64,000 nt of DNA from Sporolactobacillus sp. STSJ-5 (lineage in GTDB: Bacteria > Bacillota > Bacilli > Bacillales > Sporolactobacillaceae), in contig NZ_JANFOJ010000006.1 in assembly GCF_024385605.1 (NCBI RefSeq), forward strand, positions 1 to 64,000, in the 5' to 3' direction. The notes below the pieces were generated by a model. It did no database searches. It saw only the letters and a program-made list of their open reading frames with translations, and had not been told where the DNA came from. The position numbers and the translations under genes were made by a program. This document shows, one piece after another, positions 41,511 through 51,526 of this stretch (position 1 is the stretch's first letter; the number at the start of each line of letters is the position of its first letter).

Positions 41511-42332
41511 ATGTCCACAATCGAGTGGAAAAAAGTGAAAGACTATGAAGACATTTTCTTCGAAACCTACGAGGGAATTGCAAAAATTACAATTAACCGA
41601 CCGCATGTCCGCAATGCGTTTACACCGAATACAGTAGTTGAAATGATCGACGCATTCGCTTGGGCACGTGATGATGCATCCATCGGCGTCATTATCCTTA
41701 CCGGTGCCGGAACGAAGGCATTCTGCTCCGGTGGAGATCAGAAGGTGCGCGGCAATGGCGGTTATGTAGGAAAAGACAATATTCCACGTTTGAATGTGCT
41801 TGATCTGCAGCACCTGATTCGAATCATTCCAAAGCCGGTTATCGCAATGGTTGCCGGCTACGCCATTGGCGGCGGAAATGTGCTTCAGGTCGTATGCGAC
41901 TTAACGATCGCTGCGGACAATGCAGTCTTTGGCCAGACAGGACCGAAAGTCGGCAGCTTCGATGCAGGTTACGGCGCAGGCTATTTAGCGCGTATTGTCG
42001 GCCATAAAAAAGCACGTGAAATCTGGTACTTATGCCGCCAGTATAACGCGCAGCAGGCCTTGGACATGGGACTTGTCAACACGGTTGTCCCACTCGACCA
42101 GCTTGAAGAAGAAACCGTAAAATGGGCGCGCGAAATGTTGTCGAAGAGTGCCACAGCGCTCAGATTCCTCAAAGCGTCGTTTAATGCGGATACGGACGGA
42201 CTCGCGGGTCTCCAACAATTCGGCGGAGACGCGACGCTGCTTTATTACACAACTGACGAAGCAAAAGAAGGACGCGACGCCTTTAAAGAAAAACGCGATC
42301 CTGATTTCAGCAGATTCCCTAAGTTCCCATGA
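41511..42332 (+). CDS. menB: 1,4-dihydroxy-2-naphthoyl-CoA synthase
   Basis: A 273-residue crotonase-fold enzyme of menaquinone synthesis (ATG at 41511, SD AGGTG; B. subtilis MenB 271). It closes the ring of o-succinylbenzoyl-CoA. Marks: [48 protein letters not shown], and the C-terminal [11 protein letters not shown]. The GQTG stretch is the one I associate with bicarbonate-dependent (type I) MenB. Its stop overlaps the menE start by 4 bp (ATGA). Menaquinone would feed the aa3 quinol oxidase in this window. Confidence 0.97.
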   Translation: MSTIEWKKVKDYEDIFFETYEGIAKITINRPHVRNAFTPNTVVEMIDAFAWARDDASIGVIILTGAGTKAFCSGGDQKVRGNGGYVGKDNIPRLNVLDLQHLIRIIPKPVIAMVAGYAIGGGNVLQVVCDLTIAADNAVFGQTGPKVGSFDAGYGAGYLARIVGHKKAREIWYLCRQYNAQQALDMGLVNTVVPLDQLEEETVKWAREMLSKSATALRFLKASFNADTDGLAGLQQFGGDATLLYYTTDEAKEGRDAFKEKRDPDFSRFPKFP

Positions 42333-43822
42333 TCTCAGATACACAGCCGTCCATGCCGCAGTGGCTTAGCCAACGGGCTCGACTGACTCCGGATCGGATC
42401 GCATTTGAAACGGAGAATGAGCAGCTCACGTTCAAACAATTGCTGGCGCGCGTCCATCAAGCTGTATCAGCGCTCCGGTCCGCTGGGGTTCATCCTGCCG
42501 ATCACGTCGCGTCGCTTCAAGGCAACACCTTGCCTTGCGCCATTACGGTCCATGCGCTTATGATGCTTGGCGCGGTTATGGTGCCTCTGAATACCCGATT
42601 ATCTGTGGACGAGCTTGCCGGACAAATTGAGGATAGCGGCTGTCAACGCCTAATCACGGATCAGAAGTACGAACAAAAGGCAGCGCAAGCTATCGAACAA
42701 ATCAACTGCGCGCTCATTCATACAGATAAATGGATAGAATGCGACCCCTTGCTGGACGATTTCGATACAGAAATCCAGTTAGGGAATCCATGCACGATTA
42801 TTTTCACCTCAGGTACAACCGGACATCCGAAAGGCGTTGTGCTCACCTATGGGAACCATTGGTGGAACGCGAACGCCTCTCTAATTAATCTCGGGCTTAC
42901 ACCTGATGACAAGTGGCTCTGCTGCGTCCCGCTTTTCCATGTCAGCGGCCTATCCATTTTAATGAAAAGTGTGATTTACGGTATGCCGGTATATCTGCAG
43001 GAAAAATTTGAACCGCAGGCCGTCAATCAATTAATTACGGATAGCGGAATCACACATATCTCCGTCGTTGCCTCAATGCTACAGCGGATGATGGACGAGC
43101 TTGATGATCATTTTTCCTATCCAAAAACTCTGCGCTGCATCCTGCTCGGCGGCGGGCCTGTGCCCAAATCATTGCTTCAGCGTTGTCTCGATCAAGAGAT
43201 GCCCATCTATCAAACGTACGGCATGAGTGAAACCGCCTCGCAAGCGGTCACTTTGCCGCCTGAGTATATGCTTAAAAAAGCGGGTTCGGCGGGACAGCCG
43301 CTTTTTCCGCTCCAAGTTCGCATCTCAGCGGAAGCACCCAATGAGCCTGGAGAAATTTTGATTAAAGGACCAACCGTTTTCAGCCACTATTTAAATAATC
43401 CTGAAGCAACCCATGAGGCTTTTGATGGTGAATGGTTTCACTCAGGTGATATTGGTTATCTGGATGAGGATGGATTTCTGTTCGTTCTGGATCGCCGAAA
43501 AGATTTGATCATTTCCGGTGGGGAAAATGTTTATCCTGCTGAAGTTGAATCCGTTTTAAATGGTTGCGCGGGGATTTTGAGAGCCGGAGTGATTGGTGTT
43601 CCGGATACGCAATGGGGATGCGTTCCCATCGCTTTCGTCAGCCTTAAAGAAGGCACTGGTTTTTCCGAATCAGAACTCATCAACGAATGTAAGCAACATT
43701 TAGCATCTTACAAGGTGCCAAAGCGTATTTTTACTCTGGCGGAATTGCCTGAGAACGCTTCGCACAAACTGCTCAGGCGCAAGCTTTATGAAGAATATGA
43801 GAAAATGAATAGCATTAAATAA
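42329..43822 (+). CDS. menE: o-Succinylbenzoate-CoA ligase
   Basis: A 497-residue adenylate-forming enzyme that activates o-succinylbenzoate with ATP and CoA, the substrate of MenB. Core motifs: [24 protein letters not shown] (P-loop), [11 protein letters not shown], and [38 protein letters not shown] (hinge). The catalytic lysine is near the end in the segment SHKLLRRKL. It is coupled to menB by an ATGA overlap; menF, menD and menH are not in this window. Confidence 0.96.
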   Translation: MISDTQPSMPQWLSQRARLTPDRIAFETENEQLTFKQLLARVHQAVSALRSAGVHPADHVASLQGNTLPCAITVHALMMLGAVMVPLNTRLSVDELAGQIEDSGCQRLITDQKYEQKAAQAIEQINCALIHTDKWIECDPLLDDFDTEIQLGNPCTIIFTSGTTGHPKGVVLTYGNHWWNANASLINLGLTPDDKWLCCVPLFHVSGLSILMKSVIYGMPVYLQEKFEPQAVNQLITDSGITHISVVASMLQRMMDELDDHFSYPKTLRCILLGGGPVPKSLLQRCLDQEMPIYQTYGMSETASQAVTLPPEYMLKKAGSAGQPLFPLQVRISAEAPNEPGEILIKGPTVFSHYLNNPEATHEAFDGEWFHSGDIGYLDEDGFLFVLDRRKDLIISGGENVYPAEVESVLNGCAGILRAGVIGVPDTQWGCVPIAFVSLKEGTGFSESELINECKQHLASYKVPKRIFTLAELPENASHKLLRRKLYEEYEKMNSIK

Positions 43823-43846
43823 AAACCGGGACAAGCCCGGTTTTTT
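43823..43846 (+). terminator. Terminator of menBE
   Basis: Stem AACCGGG/CCCGGTT followed by six T and directly after the menE stop codon. It overlaps the end of the small convergent gene. Confidence 0.9.
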
Positions 43847-44006
43847 ATTTTAGCAATGAACGATCTCTAGCGATTGGAATCTCACGGACAACAATTTCTG
43901 CGTGGCAGACCGGACAGTGAATTTTTTTTACGGCCCACTCGCTTGAACGATGTACACGCATGTCCGCTCCACTTTGGTAACCATTATAGTGATGACATGT
44001 ATCCAT
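43845..44006 (-). CDS. Small 53-residue putative zinc-binding protein
   Basis: Starts MDTCHHYNGYQSGADM and continues with a CPVCHAEIVVREIPI segment. The CPVC, a second Cys at position 4 and several His (CHH near 4-6) suggest a small metal-binding or zinc-ribbon-like protein, though only one full CxxC knuckle is seen. SD GGAGG is 7 bases from the ATG. It is convergent to menE. Family unknown; the coherent composition and SD make it a likely real gene. Confidence 0.6.
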   Translation of the reverse strand: MDTCHHYNGYQSGADMRVHRSSEWAVKKIHCPVCHAEIVVREIPIARDRSLLK

Positions 44007-44255
44007 GACTGTTTCCTCCCTTCATTATCTGCTATACCCGCATTAAACCAATTTTCATGGATAACATCGTTATTTCCAGCACTTTCCTGTCTGTATCGAT
44101 TACGACATAAATATGCCACAAATACCACTTATTTCCTTTTAAGATCATTTATTCGGTCATGTTATACTTTTACTAGATAGAAAAAATTGACTGTTGCACG
44201 AGCCTTCCAAAAAGGGTCAAATACTGCCTCAGTATCAATGAAAGGTGGGAACTAT

Positions 44256-44738
44256 TTGGAAAAAAGACAACTCAATCCTAGAATTCTAACGATTTGGCGC
44301 CAAAGGGCAATTATGACACATCTCATTGTTTGGCTAATTATCGGCGGGTTCGTCACAAGTATCTTCTTTTTTGACTGGCCGCACTTCCTGTTCTATATTG
44401 CCGGCGCTCTAGCCGCGCTCAACATTCTCCAGCTGATCCTTTACGTGTTTGTTTTTCCAAGCATCAATTACCGAACGTTTTTCTATGCAATTAGACAAGA
44501 GGATCTATTAATTCAAGATGGCATTTTTATCATTACTCAGACTGTTATTCCGTTTACACGCGTGCAAAATGTAGAGACCGAACAAGGACCGCTGCTGCGC
44601 AAGCATCACCTGACTGCCGTATCCGTCACGACTGCGGCCGGTGAGCATGAAATTCCGGCTTTGGAAGAGTCCGATGCACTCGCTCTTCGCGATCAAATAG
44701 CGGAGTTGATTAAGGAGAATCCTGCCAATGAAATCTAA
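44256..44738 (+). CDS. bPH2 domain membrane protein (YdbS-like)
   Basis: A 160-residue protein starting at TTG 44256 (SD AAAGGTGGG). Two membrane helices (about 22-40 and 46-70) are followed by a bacterial PH domain with IFIITQTVIPFTRVQNVETEQGPLLRKHHL, the family core. Size and neighbour match YdbS of B. subtilis, which with YdbT has been linked to resistance against envelope-active peptides (family knowledge). It overlaps the next gene by 11 bp. A -10 TATACT lies near 44163. Confidence 0.88.
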   Translation: MEKRQLNPRILTIWRQRAIMTHLIVWLIIGGFVTSIFFFDWPHFLFYIAGALAALNILQLILYVFVFPSINYRTFFYAIRQEDLLIQDGIFIITQTVIPFTRVQNVETEQGPLLRKHHLTAVSVTTAAGEHEIPALEESDALALRDQIAELIKENPANEI

Positions 44739-46167
44739 AGGCAAACATCTCCATTTCTTCGCAATAATCAGTGATGCCGTCTCAACACTGTGGAGCATCA
44801 TCGTTCCGCTCGGCTTCGGCTTTGCATGGGGGATGCGTCATCTCGGTCAAATTACCGGCTATGCCCTCATCATTCTGCTTGTTATTATTGTCTTTAACTT
44901 TTTTAAATGGCTGCGGTTCAAATATGAATTCGTCGATGATCAATTTCATATCCGTTCAGGGGTTTTAGTGCGCAGCGACCGTTACATTCGCATTCAGAGA
45001 ATTCAATCGGTGCAGATCAAAACGAATCTGCTGCTTCGTCTGCTCGGTGTGGTTCAATTAAAATTCGACACCGCGGATCAGGCATCCAAAGGCGACATGG
45101 TCCTCTCCGCGCTCAAGCTTGAGGAAGCGGAGAAAATCAAGGCAGAGGTCAGCCGTGGAAAAACGCAGAAGTCGATTATCTTTGCTGTCGAAGATCCCAC
45201 CGAGGCTCCAAAGGTCGTTGATGACTCACCAAAAAAAGTCTATGCGCTCTCCGGAAAACGGCTGCTCGGCGCCTCGCTGCTCACCTCTAAAGTCGGTGTC
45301 GTACTTGCGGCAGTATTTGGTCTTTGGTCACAGGCCGATGACTTTATACCCGACAGCATCCAAGGGCAGTCATTGAGCTACCTGGAACATGCTTCGCTGG
45401 TCGGAATGATCATCATCATCGGTATGGTGATTCTTATGCTTTGGCTTGTTTCTTTAGTCAGCGCGCTGCTTCGCTGGGGCTTCTTCAAACTTTCCGTGCA
45501 TGAAGGAGAATGGCGAATCCATCGCGGCGTGTGGGAGACCAGCGATGAAACCTATAAAACCGACCGAGTTCAAGCAATACGTATCAAAGAACAATGGCTG
45601 CAGCAATTATTCGGTTGGTGTACGGTCTATGCTGATTGCAGCGGCAGTATTGATTTGGAGAAAAGCAACGGCGGATCAGTTCTCGTCTTCCCGCTCCTTC
45701 GAAAAAAGGAATTGCCTGATTTTCTTGAAACAGCTATTCCCAGATTTTCCGGACCGATCAAGCGCCATCCATTACCCATGCGTGGCACGCTCTACCGCAT
45801 GATTCTGCCGGCAATCTTTTGGATTGGTTTATGCTCCGTGCTTACTTGGCGGCTGGACTGGGGAAAATACTCACTTATTGCCCTGCCGTTCATTCTTGCC
45901 TATTTCTGGTTTAAGAATCGCTCAGAAGGCTGGGCACTTATGGACAAACGACTCATTGCGATCAACCGATGGCTGACAAAAACCACCACAATTACACGAA
46001 AAGAACATATTCAATCGTTTGCGAAAAGGCAATCGCGGATCCAAAAGAAGCTTCATTTATCAACGTGCTCGGCAACCATTCGCGCATCCACTGCTGAAAT
46101 CATTACCATTCATCAACTCGATGAAACAGATGCGGACAAGTTATTTCAATGGTTTAGAAAAAAATGA
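44728..46167 (+). CDS. bPH2 domain membrane protein (YdbT-like)
   Basis: A 479-residue membrane protein with three pairs of helices, each followed by a bPH2 domain (first near 75-140 with RYIRIQRIQSVQIKTNLLLRLLG, second near 255-330 with TYKTDRVQAIRIKEQWLQQLFG, third near 395-475). This agrees with YdbT (493 residues). It forms a unit with the YdbS-like gene upstream and a small membrane protein gene downstream. The biochemical role is not known. Confidence 0.88.
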   Translation: MKSKGKHLHFFAIISDAVSTLWSIIVPLGFGFAWGMRHLGQITGYALIILLVIIVFNFFKWLRFKYEFVDDQFHIRSGVLVRSDRYIRIQRIQSVQIKTNLLLRLLGVVQLKFDTADQASKGDMVLSALKLEEAEKIKAEVSRGKTQKSIIFAVEDPTEAPKVVDDSPKKVYALSGKRLLGASLLTSKVGVVLAAVFGLWSQADDFIPDSIQGQSLSYLEHASLVGMIIIIGMVILMLWLVSLVSALLRWGFFKLSVHEGEWRIHRGVWETSDETYKTDRVQAIRIKEQWLQQLFGWCTVYADCSGSIDLEKSNGGSVLVFPLLRKKELPDFLETAIPRFSGPIKRHPLPMRGTLYRMILPAIFWIGLCSVLTWRLDWGKYSLIALPFILAYFWFKNRSEGWALMDKRLIAINRWLTKTTTITRKEHIQSFAKRQSRIQKKLHLSTCSATIRASTAEIITIHQLDETDADKLFQWFRKK

Positions 46168-46189
46168 GGGTCAGAGGAGGAAGCGGTCA

Positions 46190-46714
46190 ATGAATGACTA
46201 TTCTTGGATTATAATGACCGTAATTATTTTGTTTGCTCTCTACCGCCGCATTCGCCGTAACATTGGCTGGCAACTTTTTAAAGTCAGACGCATGATGATT
46301 CGACTATCATTGTGCACAATAATTGGTTTATTTTTTCTTTTAGGCAGCTTCTCTCATCCGATCAGTTTTATTTCGGATCTTATCGGGTTACTGGCCGGAG
46401 CATCTCTGGCTTATTACAGTTCAAAGGTGACACAGCTGGAGCATCGGAATGATCGTTGGCATTACCGGACCAATGTATGGATCGGAGGTTTGGTCAGTGC
46501 TCTATTTATCGGCCGACTTCTTTACAGATTCTATGAAGTTTATTCGAGCGGCGTACTCCAAGGAAGTACCGTCACCGCGCGGCAGCTGAATACGAACAGC
46601 ACATGGACAGCCGGCTTGCTCCTAATCATGTTTGCCTATTACGTTGTCTATTATCTTCTGCTCCTAATCAAGCAAAAACAAGTCAGTCGCGCTTTAGAAA
46701 GTGCCGATCAATAA
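46190..46714 (+). CDS. Five-helix membrane protein, unknown function
   Basis: A 174-residue protein (ATG at 46190, SD GAGGAGG) with about five membrane helices (5-20, 37-55, 60-78, 95-112 and 137-160). It follows the bPH2 gene by 22 bp, so it is the third gene of that unit. The layout resembles CcdC-like or DUF1453 proteins, but I see no decisive motif. Confidence 0.7.
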   Translation: MNDYSWIIMTVIILFALYRRIRRNIGWQLFKVRRMMIRLSLCTIIGLFFLLGSFSHPISFISDLIGLLAGASLAYYSSKVTQLEHRNDRWHYRTNVWIGGLVSALFIGRLLYRFYEVYSSGVLQGSTVTARQLNTNSTWTAGLLLIMFAYYVVYYLLLLIKQKQVSRALESADQ

Positions 46715-46757
46715 TACTTGAATCTTTAACCCAATGAGGTAATGTTTCTGTAAAACA

Positions 46758-46796
46758 ACAGTCCGCCGAGGCGAATCGCCTTGACGGACTGTTTTC
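46758..46796. terminator. Bidirectional terminator
   Basis: Stem ACAGTCC/GGACTGT with inner GGCGA/TCGCC, T run on both sides, between the convergent bPH unit and ung. Confidence 0.85.
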
Positions 46797-47496
46797 ATGA
46801 CTTAGAAAGTTCCGGTTCTTCAATGGAAACCTGCCAGTTAATCGGCGTTTCGCCAACCGATTCCAGGAACTGATTGGTTCGCGAAAAAGGATGACTGCCG
46901 AAGAAGCCGTAACGAGCAGAAAAAGGGCTCGGATGCGGCGATTTAATGATGAAATGCTGTTTATTGGTGATCAATTCTTCCTTCGCCTGAGCATTCCGCC
47001 CCCAAAGAATGAACACGATCGGCTGCTGCCGCTCGTTCAAATCGCGGATCACAGCATCGGTGAACTGTTCCCAGCCCATCCCTTTATGCGAATTGGCAGC
47101 ACCACGACGAACGGAAAGCACTGTGTTGAGCAGCAGCACGCCTTGGCGCGCCCATTCGATCAGGCATCCATGTTTCGGAATCTCGCAGCCGAGATCATCC
47201 TTTAATTCTTTAAAAATATTTTGCAGCGACGGCGGCTGTCTCACGCCGGGCATAACTGAAAAGCTGAGCCCATGCGCCTGACCCGGTTCATGGTAAGGGT
47301 CCTGCCCCAGGATAACCACCTTCACCTTTTCGTATGGCGTGTAATTAAGGGCATTGAAAAGATCGTACATATCAGGATAAATGGTTTTCGTCGTATACTC
47401 TTCTTTGAGAAACTGCCGCAGCTTCTGATAGTAGTCCTTTTCAAATTCCGTCTTCAGCAAGGGTTCCCAGTCATTTTTCAAAATGTGCTTTTCCAA
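46795..47496 (-). CDS. ung: Uracil-DNA glycosylase
   Basis: A 233-residue family 1 UDG. The water-activating loop [18 protein letters not shown] contains the catalytic aspartate near residue 68, and the DNA-intercalating loop HPSPFSA carries the second catalytic histidine. [11 protein letters not shown] and WGRNAQAK are other family blocks. It removes uracil from DNA in base excision repair. SD AGAGGTG precedes the ATG. Confidence 0.97.
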   Translation of the reverse strand: MEKHILKNDWEPLLKTEFEKDYYQKLRQFLKEEYTTKTIYPDMYDLFNALNYTPYEKVKVVILGQDPYHEPGQAHGLSFSVMPGVRQPPSLQNIFKELKDDLGCEIPKHGCLIEWARQGVLLLNTVLSVRRGAANSHKGMGWEQFTDAVIRDLNERQQPIVFILWGRNAQAKEELITNKQHFIIKSPHPSPFSARYGFFGSHPFSRTNQFLESVGETPINWQVSIEEPELSKS

Positions 47497-47548
47497 TTTT
47501 GTGCACCTCTCTGGTTATGATGAGCGCTAATCGCTAAAGGGTCTTCTA

Positions 47549-49114
47549 TTAATAAATAAGCTTCCAGTTATGATCAACGGTTGCCTTGATTATTTTTTTC
47601 TCAAGTACTTCATTGGCAATCAGTTCCGTCACATCAACCGGAATGTCCTTGACAACCGGCTTGTTGCAGAACATGAAATAATCACCGCCACCGACTGCAC
47701 GGTAATTGTTCATCACCACATCGTACTGTCCGTCCATTTTCACCGGAGTTCCATGATAGTTCAGTTTAACGACACGTTCTCCCGCGGGACGTGAGATGTC
47801 GATGATATAGTTAATGCCTTCCCACATATCATAGTTGTAATGCTGCGGTTTCGGATCGGTAAATGCCTTGCTGACCTTAATTGGACCGCCGGTATACGTC
47901 TCGAAATAGGAGGCTGAACGTTCGAGTGCGTCCAGCATATCCTGTCCGCTGATCCGCAGTACGCGCAGGGTGTTCGGATAGATGTAATTTGCGACGATGT
48001 CGCGCATCGACACATTCTCAGGCATCCCTGGTGACTCGTTATTAAAAAGTGCGGTTGAACTGATATCCGCACCGGATGCTTTCATTTGAAGCCGATTAAT
48101 AAATTCAATCAGCGGATGATCTTGAGTACGCACCTTCATCGGATCGCGAACAAGCATATCGCCTTCAATCTTGCCAAGCGGATGATCCAGCCAGGTCTGC
48201 GCATCTTTTTCATAGGCATCCACATAACTGAGAAGCTGCGTATCTGCCTCTATTCCCTGGACGGGAAGGAGTTCGGATTTTTTCGATGTGATTTGCCAAC
48301 CTTCAGCGACATTCTCCAATTGGATAGTTACTTTTCCCAAATGTGTGCCGTTGCATCCTGGCTGAATGACAGTCACTCCGTTAATTGTCTTTCCATAGAT
48401 CATCCGATGCTGGTGTCCTGTAAGCAATACATCGATGTTCGGCACATCCTGACAAATTTGGTACGCTTGATTTTCGCCCTTCAATTCTTCAATCGCTTCG
48501 CCTGTATCCAAATCGCGTCCGAATCCGCCGTGATAAGATAAAATCACGACGTCCGCTTTCTCCTCATTTTTTAAAAACGGAACCCATTTATTGGCCGTAT
48601 CCACCGGATCATCAAAGCGCATACCTTTAATGTGTTCCGGTTTCTCCCAGTTCGGAACATACTTCGTTGTCAGACCCAAGACAGCAACGCGAAGACCTTG
48701 AGCATAGTTTTTTATGATATAAGGTGTGCCAAAGAACGGTTCACCTGTTGATTCACGAACAATATTAGCAGCCAGCCATGGAAAGTCAGAGGCAGCAACC
48801 GCCCGATTCAGCACATCACTTCCAAAATTAAACTCGTGATTGCCAAATACCGCACAATCATAATTAAGCTTATTCGCAATAACCGCCATCGGATTAGGAC
48901 GTTTATGATCAAATCGCGCATAATAATAAAGCAGCGGTGTACCTTGGATCATGTCGCCATTATCCACTAGTAAAGTACACGGATTCTCAGTACGCTCTTT
49001 ATAAATAAGTGTGGCAATTTTCCCCATCCCAACATCCTTCGGACTGTTATCTGCGTATCGAATGGGGTAGATGCTCCCATGAACATCGCTTGTCTCCAAA
49101 ATAACTAGTTTCAT
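47549..49114 (-). CDS. 5'-nucleotidase / cyclic-nucleotide phosphodiesterase family protein, cytoplasmic form
   Basis: A 521-residue two-domain enzyme: an N-terminal calcineurin-like metallophosphatase (ETSDVHG near 9, DNGDMIQG near 50, GNHEFNFG near 92, SYHGGFG near 195, GHQHRM near 230) and a C-terminal 5'-nucleotidase domain ending in NNYRAVGGGDYFMF. It lacks a signal peptide or sortase signal, unlike YfkN or UshA. It therefore acts inside the cell, as does YunD. It is divergent from phnD with 226 bp between them, so both may answer to the same signal. Confidence 0.9.
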   Translation of the reverse strand: MKLVILETSDVHGSIYPIRYADNSPKDVGMGKIATLIYKERTENPCTLLVDNGDMIQGTPLLYYYARFDHKRPNPMAVIANKLNYDCAVFGNHEFNFGSDVLNRAVAASDFPWLAANIVRESTGEPFFGTPYIIKNYAQGLRVAVLGLTTKYVPNWEKPEHIKGMRFDDPVDTANKWVPFLKNEEKADVVILSYHGGFGRDLDTGEAIEELKGENQAYQICQDVPNIDVLLTGHQHRMIYGKTINGVTVIQPGCNGTHLGKVTIQLENVAEGWQITSKKSELLPVQGIEADTQLLSYVDAYEKDAQTWLDHPLGKIEGDMLVRDPMKVRTQDHPLIEFINRLQMKASGADISSTALFNNESPGMPENVSMRDIVANYIYPNTLRVLRISGQDMLDALERSASYFETYTGGPIKVSKAFTDPKPQHYNYDMWEGINYIIDISRPAGERVVKLNYHGTPVKMDGQYDVVMNNYRAVGGGDYFMFCNKPVVKDIPVDVTELIANEVLEKKIIKATVDHNWKLIY

Positions 49115-49340
49115 CGTCTCAGTGTCACCTCTCGTTCCACTACCATACTAACATGCTATGAACGATTTGCGTCAAAAAAAATACCCTTACATAAAATCAT
49201 CAAAAAAGTGAGAAATTACACGTCAATGTAAAAAATTTGATAACTTTGTCACATTTAGTATTCTTTTGGAAAAAAATGAATTATGATTGATGAAGACGTT
49301 TTATGTCTACATCATTTAAACCCTCGGAGGCGATTTTTTT

Positions 49341-50261
49341 ATGTTCAAGAAAAGCTTCACACTGTTTCTCGCTCTCGGTCTTATCGTTAGTATTCTAGCT
49401 GGATGCGGAAACAGCAACTCTGCCGAAAAATCCAAATCATATGTGCCTAAAAAGCTGGTCATCGGATTTGTTCCTTCTTCAAACGCAGATACCCTCGAAG
49501 CAAAAGCGAAACCACTTGGAGATCTTCTCTCTAAGAAACTCGGTATTCCGGTAAAGGTTCAAGTTACTACCGACTATAACGGCGTTATTGAAGCTATGTC
49601 ATCAAAGAAAATGGACATCGGATTCTTGCCTCCTACCAGCTACGTTCTTGCCCATGAAAAAGGTTATGCAGACGTATTGCTGCAAGCACAGCGCTATGGT
49701 GTCAATCCAAAAGACGGATCAAATACAACTGAAAAAGTAGACTACTACTATTCTGGTATGCTTGTACGAAATGACTCAGGAATTAAATCAATCAAAGACT
49801 TGAAGGGTAAAAAAATTGGTTGGCAGGATGCTACGTCAACTGCCGGTTATGTATTCCCTGCTGTTGCAATGAAGAAAGCAGGAGTTGATCCGCAGAAAGA
49901 TGTTACCGGTGTAACTCTTCAAGGTCATGATAAAGGCGTTCTGGCTGTTCTTAATAAAGATGTTGATGCAGCACCGGTATTCGTAGATGCGCGTAACATT
50001 GTTAAAGCCGAAAACCCGAATGTATTCAAAGACACACACTATCTCTTCCAAACAGAAAAAATTCCAAACGATACAATCAGTGTACGTCCGGATATGTCTA
50101 AGAAATGGCAGAAAAAAATCTCTGATGCATTTGTTTCGATCGGCAAAGATCCTGAAGGCGAAAAAGTCATCTATGCTATTTACAGCCATGTTGGCTATGC
50201 ACCTTCCAAGGACTCAAACTTTGACACCGTTCGTAAATACAACAAAGAAATCGGCGAATAA
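49341..50261 (+). CDS. phnD: PhnD-like substrate-binding lipoprotein
   Basis: A 306-residue lipoprotein (lipobox ILAGC, cysteine near 22) of the phosphate/phosphonate-binding family, with the core VIGFVPSSNADTLEAKAKPL, MDIGFLPPTSYVLAHEKG and KDLKGKKIGWQDATSTAGYVFPA. It captures phosphonate, phosphite or a related oxyanion for the PhnCEE transporter. The transporter genes lie on the other strand and converge on it, an uncommon split layout. A near-consensus SD CGGAGG precedes the ATG. It is followed by its own terminator. Confidence 0.9.
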   Translation: MFKKSFTLFLALGLIVSILAGCGNSNSAEKSKSYVPKKLVIGFVPSSNADTLEAKAKPLGDLLSKKLGIPVKVQVTTDYNGVIEAMSSKKMDIGFLPPTSYVLAHEKGYADVLLQAQRYGVNPKDGSNTTEKVDYYYSGMLVRNDSGIKSIKDLKGKKIGWQDATSTAGYVFPAVAMKKAGVDPQKDVTGVTLQGHDKGVLAVLNKDVDAAPVFVDARNIVKAENPNVFKDTHYLFQTEKIPNDTISVRPDMSKKWQKKISDAFVSIGKDPEGEKVIYAIYSHVGYAPSKDSNFDTVRKYNKEIGE

Positions 50262-50281
50262 ACACAATAAAGCAAAAACAG

Positions 50282-50317
50282 CCCCGGTTCACTGCTTAGG
50301 CAGCTCGCCGGGGTTTT
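50282..50317 (+). terminator. Terminator of phnD
   Basis: Stem CCCCGG/CCGGGG with inner GCT/AGC pairing, followed by TTTTATTTT, 20 bp after the stop. Confidence 0.8.
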
Positions 50318-50512
50318 ATTTTACACAAACAATAAAGTATAAAGATTTAACGGAATTTAGTGTAAGTGGTCCGGTAAAACGCCGCGTCCTGCGGCTCACC
50401 GTACCTAGGCCATCCATGGTCGTCGCAACTAAGCCTTCATCTTTATCAGAAGCTTGACGAAGCCAAGTTTTCTAATGTTTAAATATTGATAGGTTTAATC
50501 TAAGAAACTATA

Positions 50513-50556
50513 AAAAGCAAGGTCAAAGACGACTCATCGTCTCCAGCCTTGCTTTT
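50513..50556. terminator. Bidirectional hairpin between phnD and the phnCEE operon
   Basis: Outer stem AAAAGCAAGG/CCTTGCTTTT and inner AGACGA/TCGTCT. It is about 170 bases from the phnE stop and has T runs on both strands. The stretch 50318-50512 shows no gene. Confidence 0.8.
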
Positions 50557-50566
50557 ATCTCATTAC

Positions 50567-50640
50567 CGAACTTCATTCGTTTCCACTTTTCGTGATTCCG
50601 TTTCAACTTTTTTTCCGATTCGTTACAAGTCCGGACATCC
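50567..50640 (-). repeat. 21-bp-period repeat units, inverted relative to 11582
   Basis: On the minus strand three units read CTTGTAACGAATCGGAAAAA, GTTGAAACGGAATCACGAAAA and GTGGAAACGAATGAAG. The first is nearly the unit of the array at 11582 (CTTGTAACGAATCAAGGAAAA). Confidence 0.65.
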
Positions 50641-50725
50641 GCACATCTTACGAGTTATTGCACCTCTTTCGTCAACGATGCAATAAACTATAATTTTTCT
50701 TTATCGGACAGAAAATATGTTTCAA

Positions 50726-51526
50726 TTAGACCAATCGTTTGCGGATCGCACCCGAGATCAAGTCAATAATTGATACCATAACGATGATACCGAGCAGAAT
50801 AACACCGACTCGATCCCAACGATGCGCGTTCAGTGCAAAGATGAGCGGGGCACCGATACCACCGGCGCCAACCATACCCAAGATAGCCGCGGAACGAACA
50901 CTGATTTCAAAACGATAAAGCGTATATGAGAAGAATTGTGGCATGACCTGCGGGACAATCGCAAACCATAAGGTCTGAAATTTATTTGCACCACATGCCC
51001 GCAACGCCTCTGCAGCGCTAAAATCCATATCTTCAATGGATTCGCCAAACAACTTGCCTAACATACCGATTGAGTGAAAGCCCAGCGCAAGTACGCCGGC
51101 AAAGGCTCCCAGACCAACAGCTTTAATAAACAGAAGTGCCATGATTAATTCCGGAAATACACGAATCGCACTCAGAAAGATCTTTCCTGCCGAGGAAACA
51201 AAACGATAGCGGTTCATGTTTCTCGCTGCCCAGAATGCAAAGGGAACGCAAAGAATTGCGGAAATAAATGTACCAAGAACGGCGATATTAAAGGTTTCAA
51301 GTAATGCATGCAGTAAATCTTCACCGCCAGGCTGGCTGACATAGCCCCAATCAGGATGAGACATGCCGGAAAAAATAGCCTTAGCTGCTTGCAAAGCGGT
51401 TGGTTTTAATTCGAAATTTTTGAAGAAACCCGTAAATGCCCAAACATAGATAATAAGCACAATAAGAGCAATCGTCCAATTTCTGAGACGCTTCATAAGC
51501 GGTTTTTTCATCGTTGTATTCATCAT
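50726..51526 (-). CDS. phnE: PhnE-like ABC permease, second
   Basis: A 266-residue permease with six helices; the EAA loop is in AAEALRACGANKFQTLWFAIVPQVMPQF near 165-192 and the family block VGAGGIGAPL follows near 215. It overlaps the upstream permease gene by 4 bp. With its partner it forms the heterodimeric channel of the oxyanion importer. Last gene of phnC-phnE-phnE. Confidence 0.9.
   Translation of the reverse strand: MMNTTMKKPLMKRLRNWTIALIVLIIYVWAFTGFFKNFELKPTALQAAKAIFSGMSHPDWGYVSQPGGEDLLHALLETFNIAVLGTFISAILCVPFAFWAARNMNRYRFVSSAGKIFLSAIRVFPELIMALLFIKAVGLGAFAGVLALGFHSIGMLGKLFGESIEDMDFSAAEALRACGANKFQTLWFAIVPQVMPQFFSYTLYRFEISVRSAAILGMVGAGGIGAPLIFALNAHRWDRVGVILLGIIVMVSIIDLISGAIRKRLV

Noticed and set aside
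49190-49280. Pho box upstream of phnD
   Set aside because: TTACAC, TTGATA and TTGTCA occur but not with the 11-bp spacing of PhoP sites.
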